In this document: positions 47,484 to 56,639 of the stretch, piece by piece
Layout of the letters: every line of letters begins with the position of its first letter
How positions within the stretch are numbered: the stretch's first letter is position 1
From: Muribaculaceae bacterium
GTDB lineage: Bacteria; Bacteroidota; Bacteroidia; Bacteroidales; Muribaculaceae
DNA: 64,000 nucleotides
Direction: 5' to 3'
Assembly (NCBI GenBank): GCA_017409345.1
Contig: JAFQSX010000012.1
Coordinates: 81,388-145,387 of the forward strand
Made by a program: the position numbers and the translations under genes
Notes under the pieces: generated by a model
Seen by the model: the letters and a program-made list of their open reading frames with translations, nothing else
What the model was told of the DNA's origin: nothing
Database searches by the model: none

Positions 47484-47511
47484 GCAGTTATGAATTATGC
47501 ATTATGCATTA
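47484..47511. repeat. AATTATGCATTATGCATTAT repeat at a stop codon
   Basis: Two units of the dispersed motif; the last supplies the TAA stop of the minus-strand gene. Confidence 0.7.
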
Positions 47512-50500
47512 TTTCACGAGAACTTTAGAAGCTTTGTTACCTTGAACTTTGATGAATACACCATTTTCAGGGTTAGCAACTTTCACACCTTGGAGGTTGT
47601 AGTAAACAGCAGGAGCGTTTTCTTCAGTTTCGATACCTTCTACACCTGATGCTTCTTTGATAGTGATTGTGTTGTTGTTAAGATCTACAGTAACTGTATA
47701 GTCTTTACCGGTTTCGATGTTAGCTTTACAGTTAGTGTCGGCATATTTGTAGATAGCAGTAGCTACGTTGAGTTCTACAGTTTTGTCACCATCAATACAC
47801 ATAGCCTTAGCATTGAATTCATCCCAAGTACCTTTTGTTTCAGAAAGTTTGAATTCTTTGTTGTCAAATTTGAGAGTAGCTTCGTAAACGCCAGCTTCTT
47901 CTGTCATAGCAAGAACTGCAGGATTAGCAGGATCCCAAGCGTTGTCGTGACCTACTATGTAAAGTTCAGCAGGACCTTCAAATGGTTTAGCAGGAGCGAA
48001 TGTGTATTTACCAGCGAGTACACCAGGAATGAAGCGGTAGATAGCAACAGCTTCTTCGTTGATAGTTTCAACTGCGATAGAACCCATTTGACCCATACCG
48101 GTAGCAATACCTTCAGGAACATAAGTAGCGTGGAGTTTACCTGTTTCATCGTAAACACCGAAAGCAGCACTACGAGCAGAACCGTCGAGTGACATAGGAA
48201 CAGCGAAGTAAGTTACATCACCAATTTTGAATGTAGCGAAACCTTCAGCACCGGCACCCTTAGTAGTTACACCGTTAGCATCGTTTTCAGTCAATGAAAG
48301 AACAACTTGTTCAGTAGCTTCTTCGTTCCAACCATACATTGATTGAGCAGAACCACGGTTACGTGACCAGAATGAAGCAGAAAGGTTACCGTTTTCGTCC
48401 ATAAGGGCGTCGATTTCTTCAACTGTGAATAGAGCTGGTTGAGCAAGAGTTGAAGAGTTCATTGCAACTTTCACGTTTTCAGAAGCTTGGCTATAGTCTT
48501 CTACTTGTTCGCCATTAGCAACTTTGATAACAGCAACTTTAGTTTGAGCATTGATAGCCAACCAGAAGTAAGCACCAGTTTCAGAAAGGAGGTCACCAAC
48601 TACTTTACCATATTGGTCGATACGATTTGCAGCTACGCCTTCAGGAAGAGTGATTTGAAGTTTGTAAGAGTTCTTGAGGTCAGCAGAGATGATGATGAAG
48701 TCAGTAGAAGAACCTGCGTTAGGGAAGTTTGTACCAACGAGGATGTTACCTGCGTCGTCAACAGTAATACCTGTAGCAGCACCGGGAACGTTTCTTACAT
48801 CAACCCAAGTAGTGTCAAATGTAGAATCGTTAGTTTCGCTAACGATAGTGTCGATTTTAGAGATAGCTTTAGCATCTACACCATAGTGAGTGTCGATAGC
48901 AGCAGCAAGGTCGAAGATAGCTTCTTCAGCCATACCGTTTTCGTCGATAGTCATGATTTTCTTGTTAGCTTTGTCAGTAACAAGGATTTTGCCGTCGCGA
49001 GCAGTAGCGAAACGGAATTCACCACCTGAAGCAGATCCTGGAACGCCAGTAGTTACTTCCCAAACTTTGTTAAGACCTTCAGGAATTACAACTGGTTCTG
49101 GTTCTGGAGTAGGTTCTGGAGTTTCAGTAGCGAGAGTTAATTTGAGGTTAGCGATGTCAACAGTGATATCCCAAACGCCAGCATAAGGAACTTGGATAGC
49201 GCCAGCGCCTTTCACGATTTCGTTTTCACCTACAACAGCTTTAGCATTGTCAGTAGCGAAACCATAACGGTTAGCATTTACTTCGTCCCAATTGTCAGAT
49301 TTTACAGTAGAAAGACCGAAGTTACCACCTTCGCCAAATTCAACGTCTTCGATAGTGTAAACACCGTCAGCATAAGTCAATTCAAGACCTTCAGCAGGAG
49401 TCCAGCTATTGAATGAACCGAAGATATAAAGAGGATCTGCAGCAGGAGCTGGTTCGGGAACTGTGAAGAGGTAAGTACCTACAACTGTACCTGCGATGAA
49501 GTGGCTGATGTGAACTGAAGTTTCGTCAACTGGTTTCACATAGAAGCCGCCCATACCTTGACCTTTGCCTACTTGAGGATTTTCTTCCCAAGTAGCAACA
49601 AGTTTTTGGTCAGAAGCACGATAGATACCCCAGTTTGAACCACGACCGTTAGTAGTACCATCAGTTGTCATAGGAACTACGAAATAAGTTTCACCTTGAA
49701 GGTTGATAACTTCAAACCCTTCTTGAGAAGCGCCTTTAGATTGAGCACCTTCTGTAGCTTCTGTGAGTTCGATGATATTAGCAGCTGTGCCATCTTCATT
49801 CCATTGATATACGTATTGTGGATTTGAACGGTTACGCAACCAGAAAGAAGGAGTCAAGTCGTTTAATTCGTCCATAAGGGCGTCAATTTCAGCAACTGTG
49901 TAGTAAAGAGGTTGAGCTACACAAGATGTAGAAAGATTGAAAGTGAAAGCAGTAGAAGCTTGAGTATAATCCATATCTTGAACACCTGCAACGACTTTAA
50001 CGATAGCTACTTGAGGAAGAGTGTTGTTTATGATCCACATGTAAGCACCTTCATCGCCGAGCATGTCACCTACGATACGACCCATTTGGTCACAACGAAC
50101 AGCAGAGAGACCTTCAGGCATTGTAAGTTGAAGTTTATAAGTGTTTTTGAGGTCGGCAGAGATGATGATGAAATCAGTTGCTGAAGCCGCATTGGGGAAA
50201 CCGGTGTTAACAAGGATGTTGCCGGCATCGTCAGTTGCGATAAGAGTACCTACAGAAGGAACGTTTCTAACGTCAACCCAAGTAGTGTCGTAAGTAGAGT
50301 CGTTAGTTTCGCTAACGATTGTGTCGATTTTTTCGATTTTCTTAGCATCTACACCATAGTGAGTGTCGAGAGCTTCGCTAAGATCATAGTAATCTTGAGC
50401 ACCGAAAATAGCGTTGAATGTTTTAATCTTGTTAGTAGATTTGTCATTAACAAGAATCTTGCCGTCTTTGTCACATGTCATAAAACGCATGTCACCACCA

Positions 50501-50622
50501 CCAGCAGCACCGGGAACGCCAGAGTTCTTTTCCCAAACTTTTTCAAGAGTTTGAGCTGACGCACCTGTAGCAAGGAGTGCAGCAGCACTCGCAAGCATCA
50601 AATTACGTAAAAATTTTTTCAT
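47509..50622 (-). CDS. Large secreted protein with two tandem propeller-like plus SusE/F-like modules
   Basis: A 1037-residue exported protein; signal peptide ends GASAQ (about residue 24). Two homologous halves follow. Half 1 covers about 25-510 and half 2 about 520-1000. Each starts with a propeller-like block (LEKVWEKNSGVPGAAGGGDM; LNKVWEVTTGVPGSASGGEF) containing ATDDAGNILV- or TVDDAGNILV-type turns. Each ends with a domain resembling SusE/SusF starch-binding modules (LYIFGSFNSWTPAEGLEL; LYIVGHDNAWDPANPAVLA). A Pro/Glu linker joins the halves, and the C-terminus is the tail shared with the RCC1/LRR protein. Likely surface-exposed and glycan-binding by analogy; no catalytic motif. Biased codon use suggests strong expression. 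Confidence 0.7.
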   Translation of the reverse strand: MKKFLRNLMLASAAALLATGASAQTLEKVWEKNSGVPGAAGGGDMRFMTCDKDGKILVNDKSTNKIKTFNAIFGAQDYYDLSEALDTHYGVDAKKIEKIDTIVSETNDSTYDTTWVDVRNVPSVGTLIATDDAGNILVNTGFPNAASATDFIIISADLKNTYKLQLTMPEGLSAVRCDQMGRIVGDMLGDEGAYMWIINNTLPQVAIVKVVAGVQDMDYTQASTAFTFNLSTSCVAQPLYYTVAEIDALMDELNDLTPSFWLRNRSNPQYVYQWNEDGTAANIIELTEATEGAQSKGASQEGFEVINLQGETYFVVPMTTDGTTNGRGSNWGIYRASDQKLVATWEENPQVGKGQGMGGFYVKPVDETSVHISHFIAGTVVGTYLFTVPEPAPAADPLYIFGSFNSWTPAEGLELTYADGVYTIEDVEFGEGGNFGLSTVKSDNWDEVNANRYGFATDNAKAVVGENEIVKGAGAIQVPYAGVWDITVDIANLKLTLATETPEPTPEPEPVVIPEGLNKVWEVTTGVPGSASGGEFRFATARDGKILVTDKANKKIMTIDENGMAEEAIFDLAAAIDTHYGVDAKAISKIDTIVSETNDSTFDTTWVDVRNVPGAATGITVDDAGNILVGTNFPNAGSSTDFIIISADLKNSYKLQITLPEGVAANRIDQYGKVVGDLLSETGAYFWLAINAQTKVAVIKVANGEQVEDYSQASENVKVAMNSSTLAQPALFTVEEIDALMDENGNLSASFWSRNRGSAQSMYGWNEEATEQVVLSLTENDANGVTTKGAGAEGFATFKIGDVTYFAVPMSLDGSARSAAFGVYDETGKLHATYVPEGIATGMGQMGSIAVETINEEAVAIYRFIPGVLAGKYTFAPAKPFEGPAELYIVGHDNAWDPANPAVLAMTEEAGVYEATLKFDNKEFKLSETKGTWDEFNAKAMCIDGDKTVELNVATAIYKYADTNCKANIETGKDYTVTVDLNNNTITIKEASGVEGIETEENAPAVYYNLQGVKVANPENGVFIKVQGNKASKVLVK

Positions 50623-50726
50623 TTTGATATTAATTTAGTTAAACAAAAAAAGTAATTTCTTCTATTTAATTAATGTGTTTTAACTGGTTTTGGTTAGTAT
50701 AGTTACAAATAGCCAATTAAACAGGG

Positions 50727-50757
50727 TAAAGATAAGACTTTTTTTGTTGATGACCAA
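50727..50757 (-). promoter_or_regulatory. Promoter of the duplicated-module gene
   Basis: On the minus strand TTG (50755-50757), 20 bases and TATCTTTA (50727-50734), one mismatch from consensus. Predicted start near 50720, a leader of about 100 bases. The rest of 50623-50928 holds only the hairpin at 50791-50813 and no credible ORF. Confidence 0.45.
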
Positions 50758-50790
50758 ATTTTTAACAAAAAAAGGGATAATAAAGCAAAT

Positions 50791-50813
50791 TTCCACCCCA
50801 AAAGGGGGTGGAA
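50791..50813 (-). terminator. Strong hairpin after dnaX (possible terminator)
   Basis: TTCCACCCC (50791-50799) pairs with GGGGTGGAA (50805-50813), loop AAAAG. It lies 116 bp beyond the dnaX stop and lacks a U run, so termination is uncertain. Confidence 0.4.
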
Positions 50814-50928
50814 TTAGTAACGCATAGTGTTTAACCGGATTTAATGGGGAATTATTGACTGAAGATTTTGTTTTGTTCAATCCCTGGCTATCAAGGAAAG
50901 GTTCGTGGGTCTTTCTTGTCTAAATCAT

Positions 50929-52689
50929 CTAACTTAACGTGAGGTCAAATCGTTTGACTAATTCTTGCATGTGAGGAACTTCTTGCAACATGTGTGCGAA
51001 AACTTCGCGGGAGTTCCATACATGGGGAGAACTTTCGCCTTCGTTTATTGTGATTTCAAATGAGATATGATCGTTAGATAATTGATTGGCAAGATATGAG
51101 ATAATGTCAGGGAGGGCATTTTTCATCAATTCAACTTGTCCCGGATTTTCCACCATAATCACAAAACGATTTCCTTCGATGCGTTGAGGTCGCGCTACGC
51201 GCATAGTGTTAATGAGAATGTGGGCAGTGGGGTGGGATGAAATATATGTTTCCCAAGCCGAGTCAAGTGCTTGATCGGAGAAGTTGTTGTTTCGGTCTTG
51301 TTGTTTGACGGCTGCTTGTGCCACATCCTCGGCTTTTTTTAATCCTCCTTTTAAAGAAATATTGGGGGTTTTGAGCCCTGTGCGGCGTTGTGGAGGATGA
51401 ATTGGTTGTGGAATGCGAGAATAAGTAGCAGTAACCACCACCGGTTGTTGGACGGTTGCAGTAGGGGCTGGGTCAATAGGTTGTGTTTGTGGTTGAGGTT
51501 GTGGCTGTTGCTGTGGTTGTTGAGGTTGAGGCGTAGCATTGGCCGGCGTAATCTTTTTTAGTTGCCCCTCTCCGTCGCCGGCATCTATAGGCGAGGGGCT
51601 AAGCAGTTGGCACAGTTTGATAAGTAACAATTCGACAAGGAATTGTTTGTTTGATGCAGTACGATAGTTTAGGTCGGCATCGTTACAAAGAGCCATTGCT
51701 TTGTAGAAGAATTGAGGCGAGCATTTGACTGCTTGTTGAGCCATTGATTGACGAGCCTCATCGCTTGCTTCAAGCAAACAAAGAGTCTTTGGGTCGCGAG
51801 CCACCATGAGGTCGCGAAGATGTGAAGCCAAGCCATTTATGAAAAATAACGAGTCAAACCCTTTTTCGCGTATCTCTTTGTATATCAATAACGCTTGTGG
51901 CACATCTTGATTGAGAAATGCGTCGAGCAAGCGAGTGTAGTATTCGTAATCGAGTATATTTAGGTTCTCAATGGTTGATTGATAAGTGATGTTCCCCATT
52001 GATGATGCTGCTACTTGGTCGAAAATTGATAGGGCATCGCGCATGGCACCGTCGGCTTTGCGAGCAATGACATTGAGTGCTGATGATTCAACCGAAATGC
52101 CCTCTTGGGAAGCCACATAGGTGAGGTGATCGACCATATCTTGTATGGTGATGCGATTGAAGTCATATATTTGGCACCGAGAGAGGATGGTGGGTATGAT
52201 TTTATGTTTTTCGGTTGTAGCAAGGATAAACACTACATAGCCGGGTGGCTCTTCAAGAGTTTTGAGGAATGCGTTGAACGCTGCTTGAGAGAGCATGTGA
52301 ACCTCATCGACGATAAACACGCGATAGCGTCCGGTAGTGGGAGGAATCTGCACTTGATCAACGAGTGCACGGATATCGTCAACGCTATTATTGGAAGCAG
52401 CGTCGAGTTCAATTATATTTAGCGAACGATTTTCGTTAAAAGCACGACAAGATTCACACTCGTTGCAGGCATCGCCTTCGGGAGTGCGATTGGTGCAGTT
52501 GATTGTCTTTGCAAATATGCGGGCGCACGATGTTTTTCCTACACCTCGAGAGCCACAAAAAAGGTAGGCGTGAGCCAATCGGTCGGTGGCAATGGAGTTG
52601 CGCAAGGTGGCCGTAAGGGCTTTTTGTCCCACAACCGAATTGAAGGTTGATGGGCGATATTTACGTGCTGATACTAAATATTTTTCCAT
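50929..52689 (-). CDS. dnaX: DNA polymerase III subunit gamma/tau
   Basis: A 586-residue clamp-loader ATPase. MEKYLVSARKYRPSTFNSVVGQ opens the protein; Walker A is GSRGVGKT (46-53). A zinc-binding Cys cluster follows (INCTNRTPEGDACNECESC), then the Walker B/DExx block (VFIVDEVHML) and the sensor 1 region (ILATTEKHKI). Domain III runs to about residue 365. A Pro/Gln-rich linker (PQPQQPQQQPQPQPQTQ) leads to a divergent C-terminal tau-like domain. A -7 element TATCTTTG (52715-52722 minus) lies just upstream. No frameshift signal for a short gamma form was evident to me. Confidence 0.95.
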   Translation of the reverse strand: MEKYLVSARKYRPSTFNSVVGQKALTATLRNSIATDRLAHAYLFCGSRGVGKTSCARIFAKTINCTNRTPEGDACNECESCRAFNENRSLNIIELDAASNNSVDDIRALVDQVQIPPTTGRYRVFIVDEVHMLSQAAFNAFLKTLEEPPGYVVFILATTEKHKIIPTILSRCQIYDFNRITIQDMVDHLTYVASQEGISVESSALNVIARKADGAMRDALSIFDQVAASSMGNITYQSTIENLNILDYEYYTRLLDAFLNQDVPQALLIYKEIREKGFDSLFFINGLASHLRDLMVARDPKTLCLLEASDEARQSMAQQAVKCSPQFFYKAMALCNDADLNYRTASNKQFLVELLLIKLCQLLSPSPIDAGDGEGQLKKITPANATPQPQQPQQQPQPQPQTQPIDPAPTATVQQPVVVTATYSRIPQPIHPPQRRTGLKTPNISLKGGLKKAEDVAQAAVKQQDRNNNFSDQALDSAWETYISSHPTAHILINTMRVARPQRIEGNRFVIMVENPGQVELMKNALPDIISYLANQLSNDHISFEITINEGESSPHVWNSREVFAHMLQEVPHMQELVKRFDLTLS

Positions 52690-52765
52690 TTAAGTAGAGT
52701 TGTGCTATTTAGGGCAAAGATAATGAAACTTTTCGAGAAAATATGTAGGAGTATGGATAAAATAA

Positions 52766-52796
52766 AAAAAGAAATTCCGATTTTGGAATTTCTTTT
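52766..52796 (-). terminator. Terminator of tRNA-Lys
   Basis: A 12-bp stem, AAAAGAAATTCC (52767-52778) with 52785-52796, ends in a U run on the minus strand, just past the tRNA. Confidence 0.85.
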
Positions 52797-52801
52797 CTGA
52801 G

Positions 52802-52874
52802 TGACCCCGGAGAGGCTCGAACTCTCGACCCAATGATTAAGAGTCATTTGCTCTACCAACTGAGCTACGGAGTC
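52802..52874 (-). tRNA. tRNA-Lys (anticodon CTT)
   Basis: A 73-base cloverleaf. GACTCCG pairs with CGGGGTC, discriminator A. The D-arm is GCTCAGTTGGTAGAGC, the anticodon loop CTCTTAA reads CTT (decoding AAG), and the T-loop is TTCGAGC. CCA not encoded. Confidence 0.95.
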
Positions 52875-52896
52875 ATAGCATTTTGCAAATGCGATG

Positions 52897-52926
52897 CAAA
52901 GGTAGTGCTATTTTTTTATTTCACAA
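52897..52926 (-). promoter_or_regulatory. tRNA-Lys promoter
   Basis: On the minus strand TTG (52924-52926), 19 bases and TACCTTTG (52897-52904), ending about 22 bases before the tRNA. Confidence 0.7.
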
Positions 52927-53158
52927 AACTTTTTGCACCTTTTTATATGATAAACATAATGACACAATGGGCAAAATGACAAAAGTATTTATTTCTCATG
53001 CGTTTTTATAATGCCTTTGCGAGAATCTTTATATAGTCGATATTTACGATTTACTTCAAGTCGCTCAGCCCCAAAAATTCTCAATATCCATTTTTGTTTA
53101 ATTAAACTTTAATTATGTTATTCTGCACATTATGTCATTTTGTTCTTAAATCCACACG

Positions 53159-53701
53159 CTACTCCTTCTCGATGATGAAGATTGAGAAGTTGACGCTACC
53201 ATAGGTGCGATGTGATGAAAAGTGTGGCAAATGTGAGAAATCATAATTGCGCGAGTGCTCAATGACGAATATTGTCCCCGGTTTGAGCATCTGTGAATTA
53301 AGAATTTTTTCGGGAATTTCACCAAATCCTTTTAAATCATAAGGTGGGTCGGCAAAGATTAAGTCGTATTTAACCAATGTCAAATCAATATATTTTAAAG
53401 CGTCTCCACGAATGAGGTTGAAGTTGTCGCACCCTAATTGAGCGGCCACCTTTTTCATGAATGCATATTGAGTGTTGGCTTTTTCTACTGCTGTAACCGA
53501 TGCACATTCTCTTGATAGTAATTCAAAACTAATGGCACCTGTTCCGGCAAATAGGTCGAGGGCTGTCAACCCTTCAAAATCAACAATGTTTTCAAGTACG
53601 TTAAATAGGTTTTCGCGAGCAAAGTCGGTAGTTGGACGGGCGGTTATGTTGGTAGGCACATCAAAGCGACGGCGACCATATTTTCCTCGAATTATTCGCA
53701 T
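53159..53701 (-). CDS. rsmD: 16S rRNA (guanine966-N2)-methyltransferase RsmD
   Basis: A 180-residue SAM-dependent enzyme modifying 16S rRNA. MRIIRGKYGRRRF, the motif I segment ALDLFAGTGAISFELLSRE and the catalytic DLIFADPPYDLK are diagnostic. Its start overlaps the end of the DUF3822 gene by 10 bp, so the two are translationally coupled; the same pairing is common in Bacteroidetes. Confidence 0.95.
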   Translation of the reverse strand: MRIIRGKYGRRRFDVPTNITARPTTDFARENLFNVLENIVDFEGLTALDLFAGTGAISFELLSRECASVTAVEKANTQYAFMKKVAAQLGCDNFNLIRGDALKYIDLTLVKYDLIFADPPYDLKGFGEIPEKILNSQMLKPGTIFVIEHSRNYDFSHLPHFSSHRTYGSVNFSIFIIEKE

Positions 53702-54522
53702 AATGGTAAAACTATTAAGTCAAATGGAGCATTCATCGCATCTTTGCCGGCTTTAAACATTGCAGATGGGAAGATGACCGGCATCACATAGGCAAGGTAT
53801 TCGCGAAGGGTGGGGGTGATGGCTTCGCGAGTGGCATTGTCTCCGGCAATGAGCAGTTCGTAGCTATCGGCTTCCAAATTGAGCATCTGTCGGCATGCAA
53901 GGATGTAATAGATGGCATCAATCGGTTCGCGAAAATCAAATGTGTTAGCCAATTTTATAGAATTGGAGCCGAATACAAGAAGGTCAATTCGGTTGTCGTG
54001 TATGTGAGCATACATTTTTCCATTAGAACCAAGTTGGTCTTTGTGATGGAAATATATGCATTGGGGTGTGAGGTGGTGTTGTATTTTGGGGTTGTTAAAT
54101 GTGCGTCGTAAGAAGTTGAGCAATTCTTCTTGCATGCCCATTAATATTGTGGCATTTAACGAATCAATGCGGTTGTCAATGACTACGCCGTCAAAAGAAG
54201 GGAATGTCTCGTTGAATATCTTTTCTTGAATGTCGGAGTTATCAATTTCGGCCGGAATGATAGTAAATTTATTGGTCTCAATAATACAATCAACTCGGGC
54301 GAAATCACTCAACAGCAATGGATTGTCATATATGGCTTCTTCGATGGCTTTTTGTAATGATTGGGCTGCTGAATCAAGTAGAATTTCGCGATATATTAGG
54401 GAGTTATCCTCTACCGAACAAAGTAACACCACATGCAATTTTCTCTCACTAATACGCAACGCCAATCGCCATAAGCGAGGATCATTGATGAGATTTTTAT
54501 CTAAACGGTCTTGTTGATTCAT
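53692..54522 (-). CDS. DUF3822 family protein
   Basis: A 276-residue cytoplasmic protein of the Bacteroidetes-specific DUF3822 family, whose fold resembles actin-like ATPases. Recognised mainly by its fixed position before rsmD and by its opening and closing patterns (RLALRISERKLHVVLL, GSNSIKLANTFDFREPIDAIYYIL, VMPVIFPSAMFKAG, MNAPFDLIVLPLCE). Function unknown; probably linked to rRNA modification or cell-envelope physiology. It overlaps rsmD by 10 bp and follows the Ig-like lipoprotein by 32 bp. Confidence 0.75.
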   Translation of the reverse strand: MNQQDRLDKNLINDPRLWRLALRISERKLHVVLLCSVEDNSLIYREILLDSAAQSLQKAIEEAIYDNPLLLSDFARVDCIIETNKFTIIPAEIDNSDIQEKIFNETFPSFDGVVIDNRIDSLNATILMGMQEELLNFLRRTFNNPKIQHHLTPQCIYFHHKDQLGSNGKMYAHIHDNRIDLLVFGSNSIKLANTFDFREPIDAIYYILACRQMLNLEADSYELLIAGDNATREAITPTLREYLAYVMPVIFPSAMFKAGKDAMNAPFDLIVLPLCE

Positions 54523-54554
54523 TTTGATTTAGAGTTGATTACGGTTTCCGATAA

Positions 54555-56543
54555 TTAATAGCCGTTATTGCGACGTAGTCCACTACGATTGATCGATGAG
54601 CCTGATGAATTGTTTTGACGATTAGGATTTGTGTAATATTCATCGTCAAATTCATCATATTCATCTTCTTCCTCTTCTTGGTTTTGTTCGTTTTTGCCTG
54701 ATTTCTTTTGAGCCGGTTTGTTTTTCTTTATTTGTAGAGGCTTTTGAAGATCAAGAGGTTGCTCGTAGATGTTCCACGATTGTTCTATATCCCAATTCTT
54801 TTTTGCATTTATGATTTTTGGGTAGTAATATACTTCTTCAGGCTGTTGCTTGTCGAGTAGTTTTCCTGTGTCATACTCTCCATTGTTGTTATTGTCAATG
54901 AATGCACGAGCAAAATATTTGCCGGGGAGTAGGAAGTTGAATGAGGCTTTCCCCTCAATGACGGGAGCCGTTGCCACAACTTTATCACTGCCGTCAAGCA
55001 ATTCAACGATGATAGGCAATTCTGTTCCTGAAACATTAAAGTATAAGTTCACATAATCCTCAATGGGGCGAACTGAGAATTCTTGTTTGTAAGGCTTGTT
55101 ACATTCGTTATAAATGCCAATCAATGAGGCGGAATCAATTTCGAGTTTATATTTTTCACCTGCTTGCCACTCGTATGGGATTGTGTATTTAAGTATATAG
55201 CCCGAAGTGTCGGGAAGAATGCGAGGAGAGGGGAGCGATTCCCATATTGTGTCACGTTTGATAGATAATTTTATGCCATTATTATCAATAAATGCTAATG
55301 GTTGCGAAGATAGAAAGCGTAAAGGCTTATTTACATCTTGAGGATTTGCTGCTTGGAGAGTCCAATTTAAGAATTTTACCTCCGGAATAGAGTCGGTTTC
55401 TTCATCCTTGTCTTTTTTCTTCTTTTTCTTTGGCTCTTTATAAAATAATTTCAGAGTGTCGGTAGTCCAAGATAGGTTTTCATTGGTATCGGTACGAAGG
55501 TATCTTGCTGCAACAAGGATTGAATCTTGAGCCAATATAACAGAGTCGTTAATCCAATACTCAAGGGTGTCAAGAGTCTCTCCTGCGTTAAGTAGAGCCC
55601 ATTCATCAATATCCAATCCCGCTTTTTTGCCATTAATGATTGTTATCTGAGGAAGAGTATCGGCTTTGGTTGCAAAGTCAAAAGTAATGCGGTTGCGTTC
55701 AGGGCGTTTGTAGTCTTTAAGGTATTGTGCGGCATATCCTTCATTGAACCATGTTAATAATACATTGTTTGGTAAGAACTTCACTCCTTGTCGAGAAACT
55801 AAAGAGTCTTTGCCGTCGGATGCACGAAGTGTGTCCATAACCTCAATCGGTTCAACTGATGGAGATAATGCGACATCATAGAAAGCCACATCTTCGCTTC
55901 GGTCCCAATGGTAGTCACGATTTTTGTCGTTGAGGGCGAATATTCGATAATATCCCGGTTTTAATCCTCTAATGGTAAATTGTCCGAGTTGATTGGTTTT
56001 TGAAATACGCTCAAGAGGGAGGGTTGAAATAGCAGAGTCGGCAAGATTGCTATATACGCCAACAATCATACCTTGTGCCGGCTCTAAGTTGCGTGCTTCA
56101 AATAGCATCCCCGAAATGCGGAGAGAGTCAATAGAGTCTCCTGTTGAAAAATCAAGAGCAAAACCATCTACAGGATTCCCTTCATTTAGGTCGCGAATGG
56201 CATCGGAAAAATCAATTGTGTATGTAGTGTTGGGAATCAGTGTGTCGCGAAGTTCAACACTGACTTTTTTGCCATTGGCAATGATTGATGGCATTGCTTT
56301 TTGCACCGGAGAGATGACTACTTTATTAGACGCATCATCAACTTTGAGGTTTTCATCAAAGAAGATTTCAATTTTGTTGCTTTTGACGTTTGTTTGCCCT
56401 TGTGTTGGATTACTTTTAATAAATACCGGGGGCATTTCATCCCGAGGGCCACCTTCAGGGCGTCCGATACTTGCGCATGCCACCATGATGAATGCGATAA
56501 TAGTACCGGCAAAAAATAGTATATGTCGTTGATATTTTTTCAT
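54555..56543 (-). CDS. Ig-like (Big_5) domain lipoprotein
   Basis: A 662-residue exported lipoprotein; lipobox IMVACASIGRPEGGPRDE places the Cys near residue 23. This N-terminus, with PEGGPRDEMPPVFIKSNP, followed by an SbsA-type Ig domain to about residue 125 (FFDENLKVDD, TIDFSDAIRDLNEGNPV), is typical of a widespread Bacteroidetes lipoprotein class. A transthyretin-like segment (GQFTIRGLKPGYYRIFALND) follows. A low-complexity Glu/Asp/Lys- and Asn/Ser-rich tail ends the protein. First gene of the DUF3822-rsmD operon; role in the envelope unknown. Confidence 0.8.
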   Translation of the reverse strand: MKKYQRHILFFAGTIIAFIMVACASIGRPEGGPRDEMPPVFIKSNPTQGQTNVKSNKIEIFFDENLKVDDASNKVVISPVQKAMPSIIANGKKVSVELRDTLIPNTTYTIDFSDAIRDLNEGNPVDGFALDFSTGDSIDSLRISGMLFEARNLEPAQGMIVGVYSNLADSAISTLPLERISKTNQLGQFTIRGLKPGYYRIFALNDKNRDYHWDRSEDVAFYDVALSPSVEPIEVMDTLRASDGKDSLVSRQGVKFLPNNVLLTWFNEGYAAQYLKDYKRPERNRITFDFATKADTLPQITIINGKKAGLDIDEWALLNAGETLDTLEYWINDSVILAQDSILVAARYLRTDTNENLSWTTDTLKLFYKEPKKKKKKDKDEETDSIPEVKFLNWTLQAANPQDVNKPLRFLSSQPLAFIDNNGIKLSIKRDTIWESLPSPRILPDTSGYILKYTIPYEWQAGEKYKLEIDSASLIGIYNECNKPYKQEFSVRPIEDYVNLYFNVSGTELPIIVELLDGSDKVVATAPVIEGKASFNFLLPGKYFARAFIDNNNNGEYDTGKLLDKQQPEEVYYYPKIINAKKNWDIEQSWNIYEQPLDLQKPLQIKKNKPAQKKSGKNEQNQEEEEDEYDEFDDEYYTNPNRQNNSSGSSINRSGLRRNNGY

Positions 56544-56639
56544 TCAGGCTTCAAAGTTACTCAAAATTTTAGTCTTTTGAATTGTTTGTCGCAAAATATT
56601 CGTATATTTACAAAAATATTAATATTTAAATTTATTATC

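Noticed and set aside
48487-49029. Long plus-strand frame of 180 codons inside the 47509-50622 gene
   Set aside because: Antisense shadow of a strongly biased codon pattern in the real minus-strand gene.
50680-50880. A 66-codon minus-strand frame
   Set aside because: It overlaps a promoter and a strong hairpin and has no recognisable protein character.
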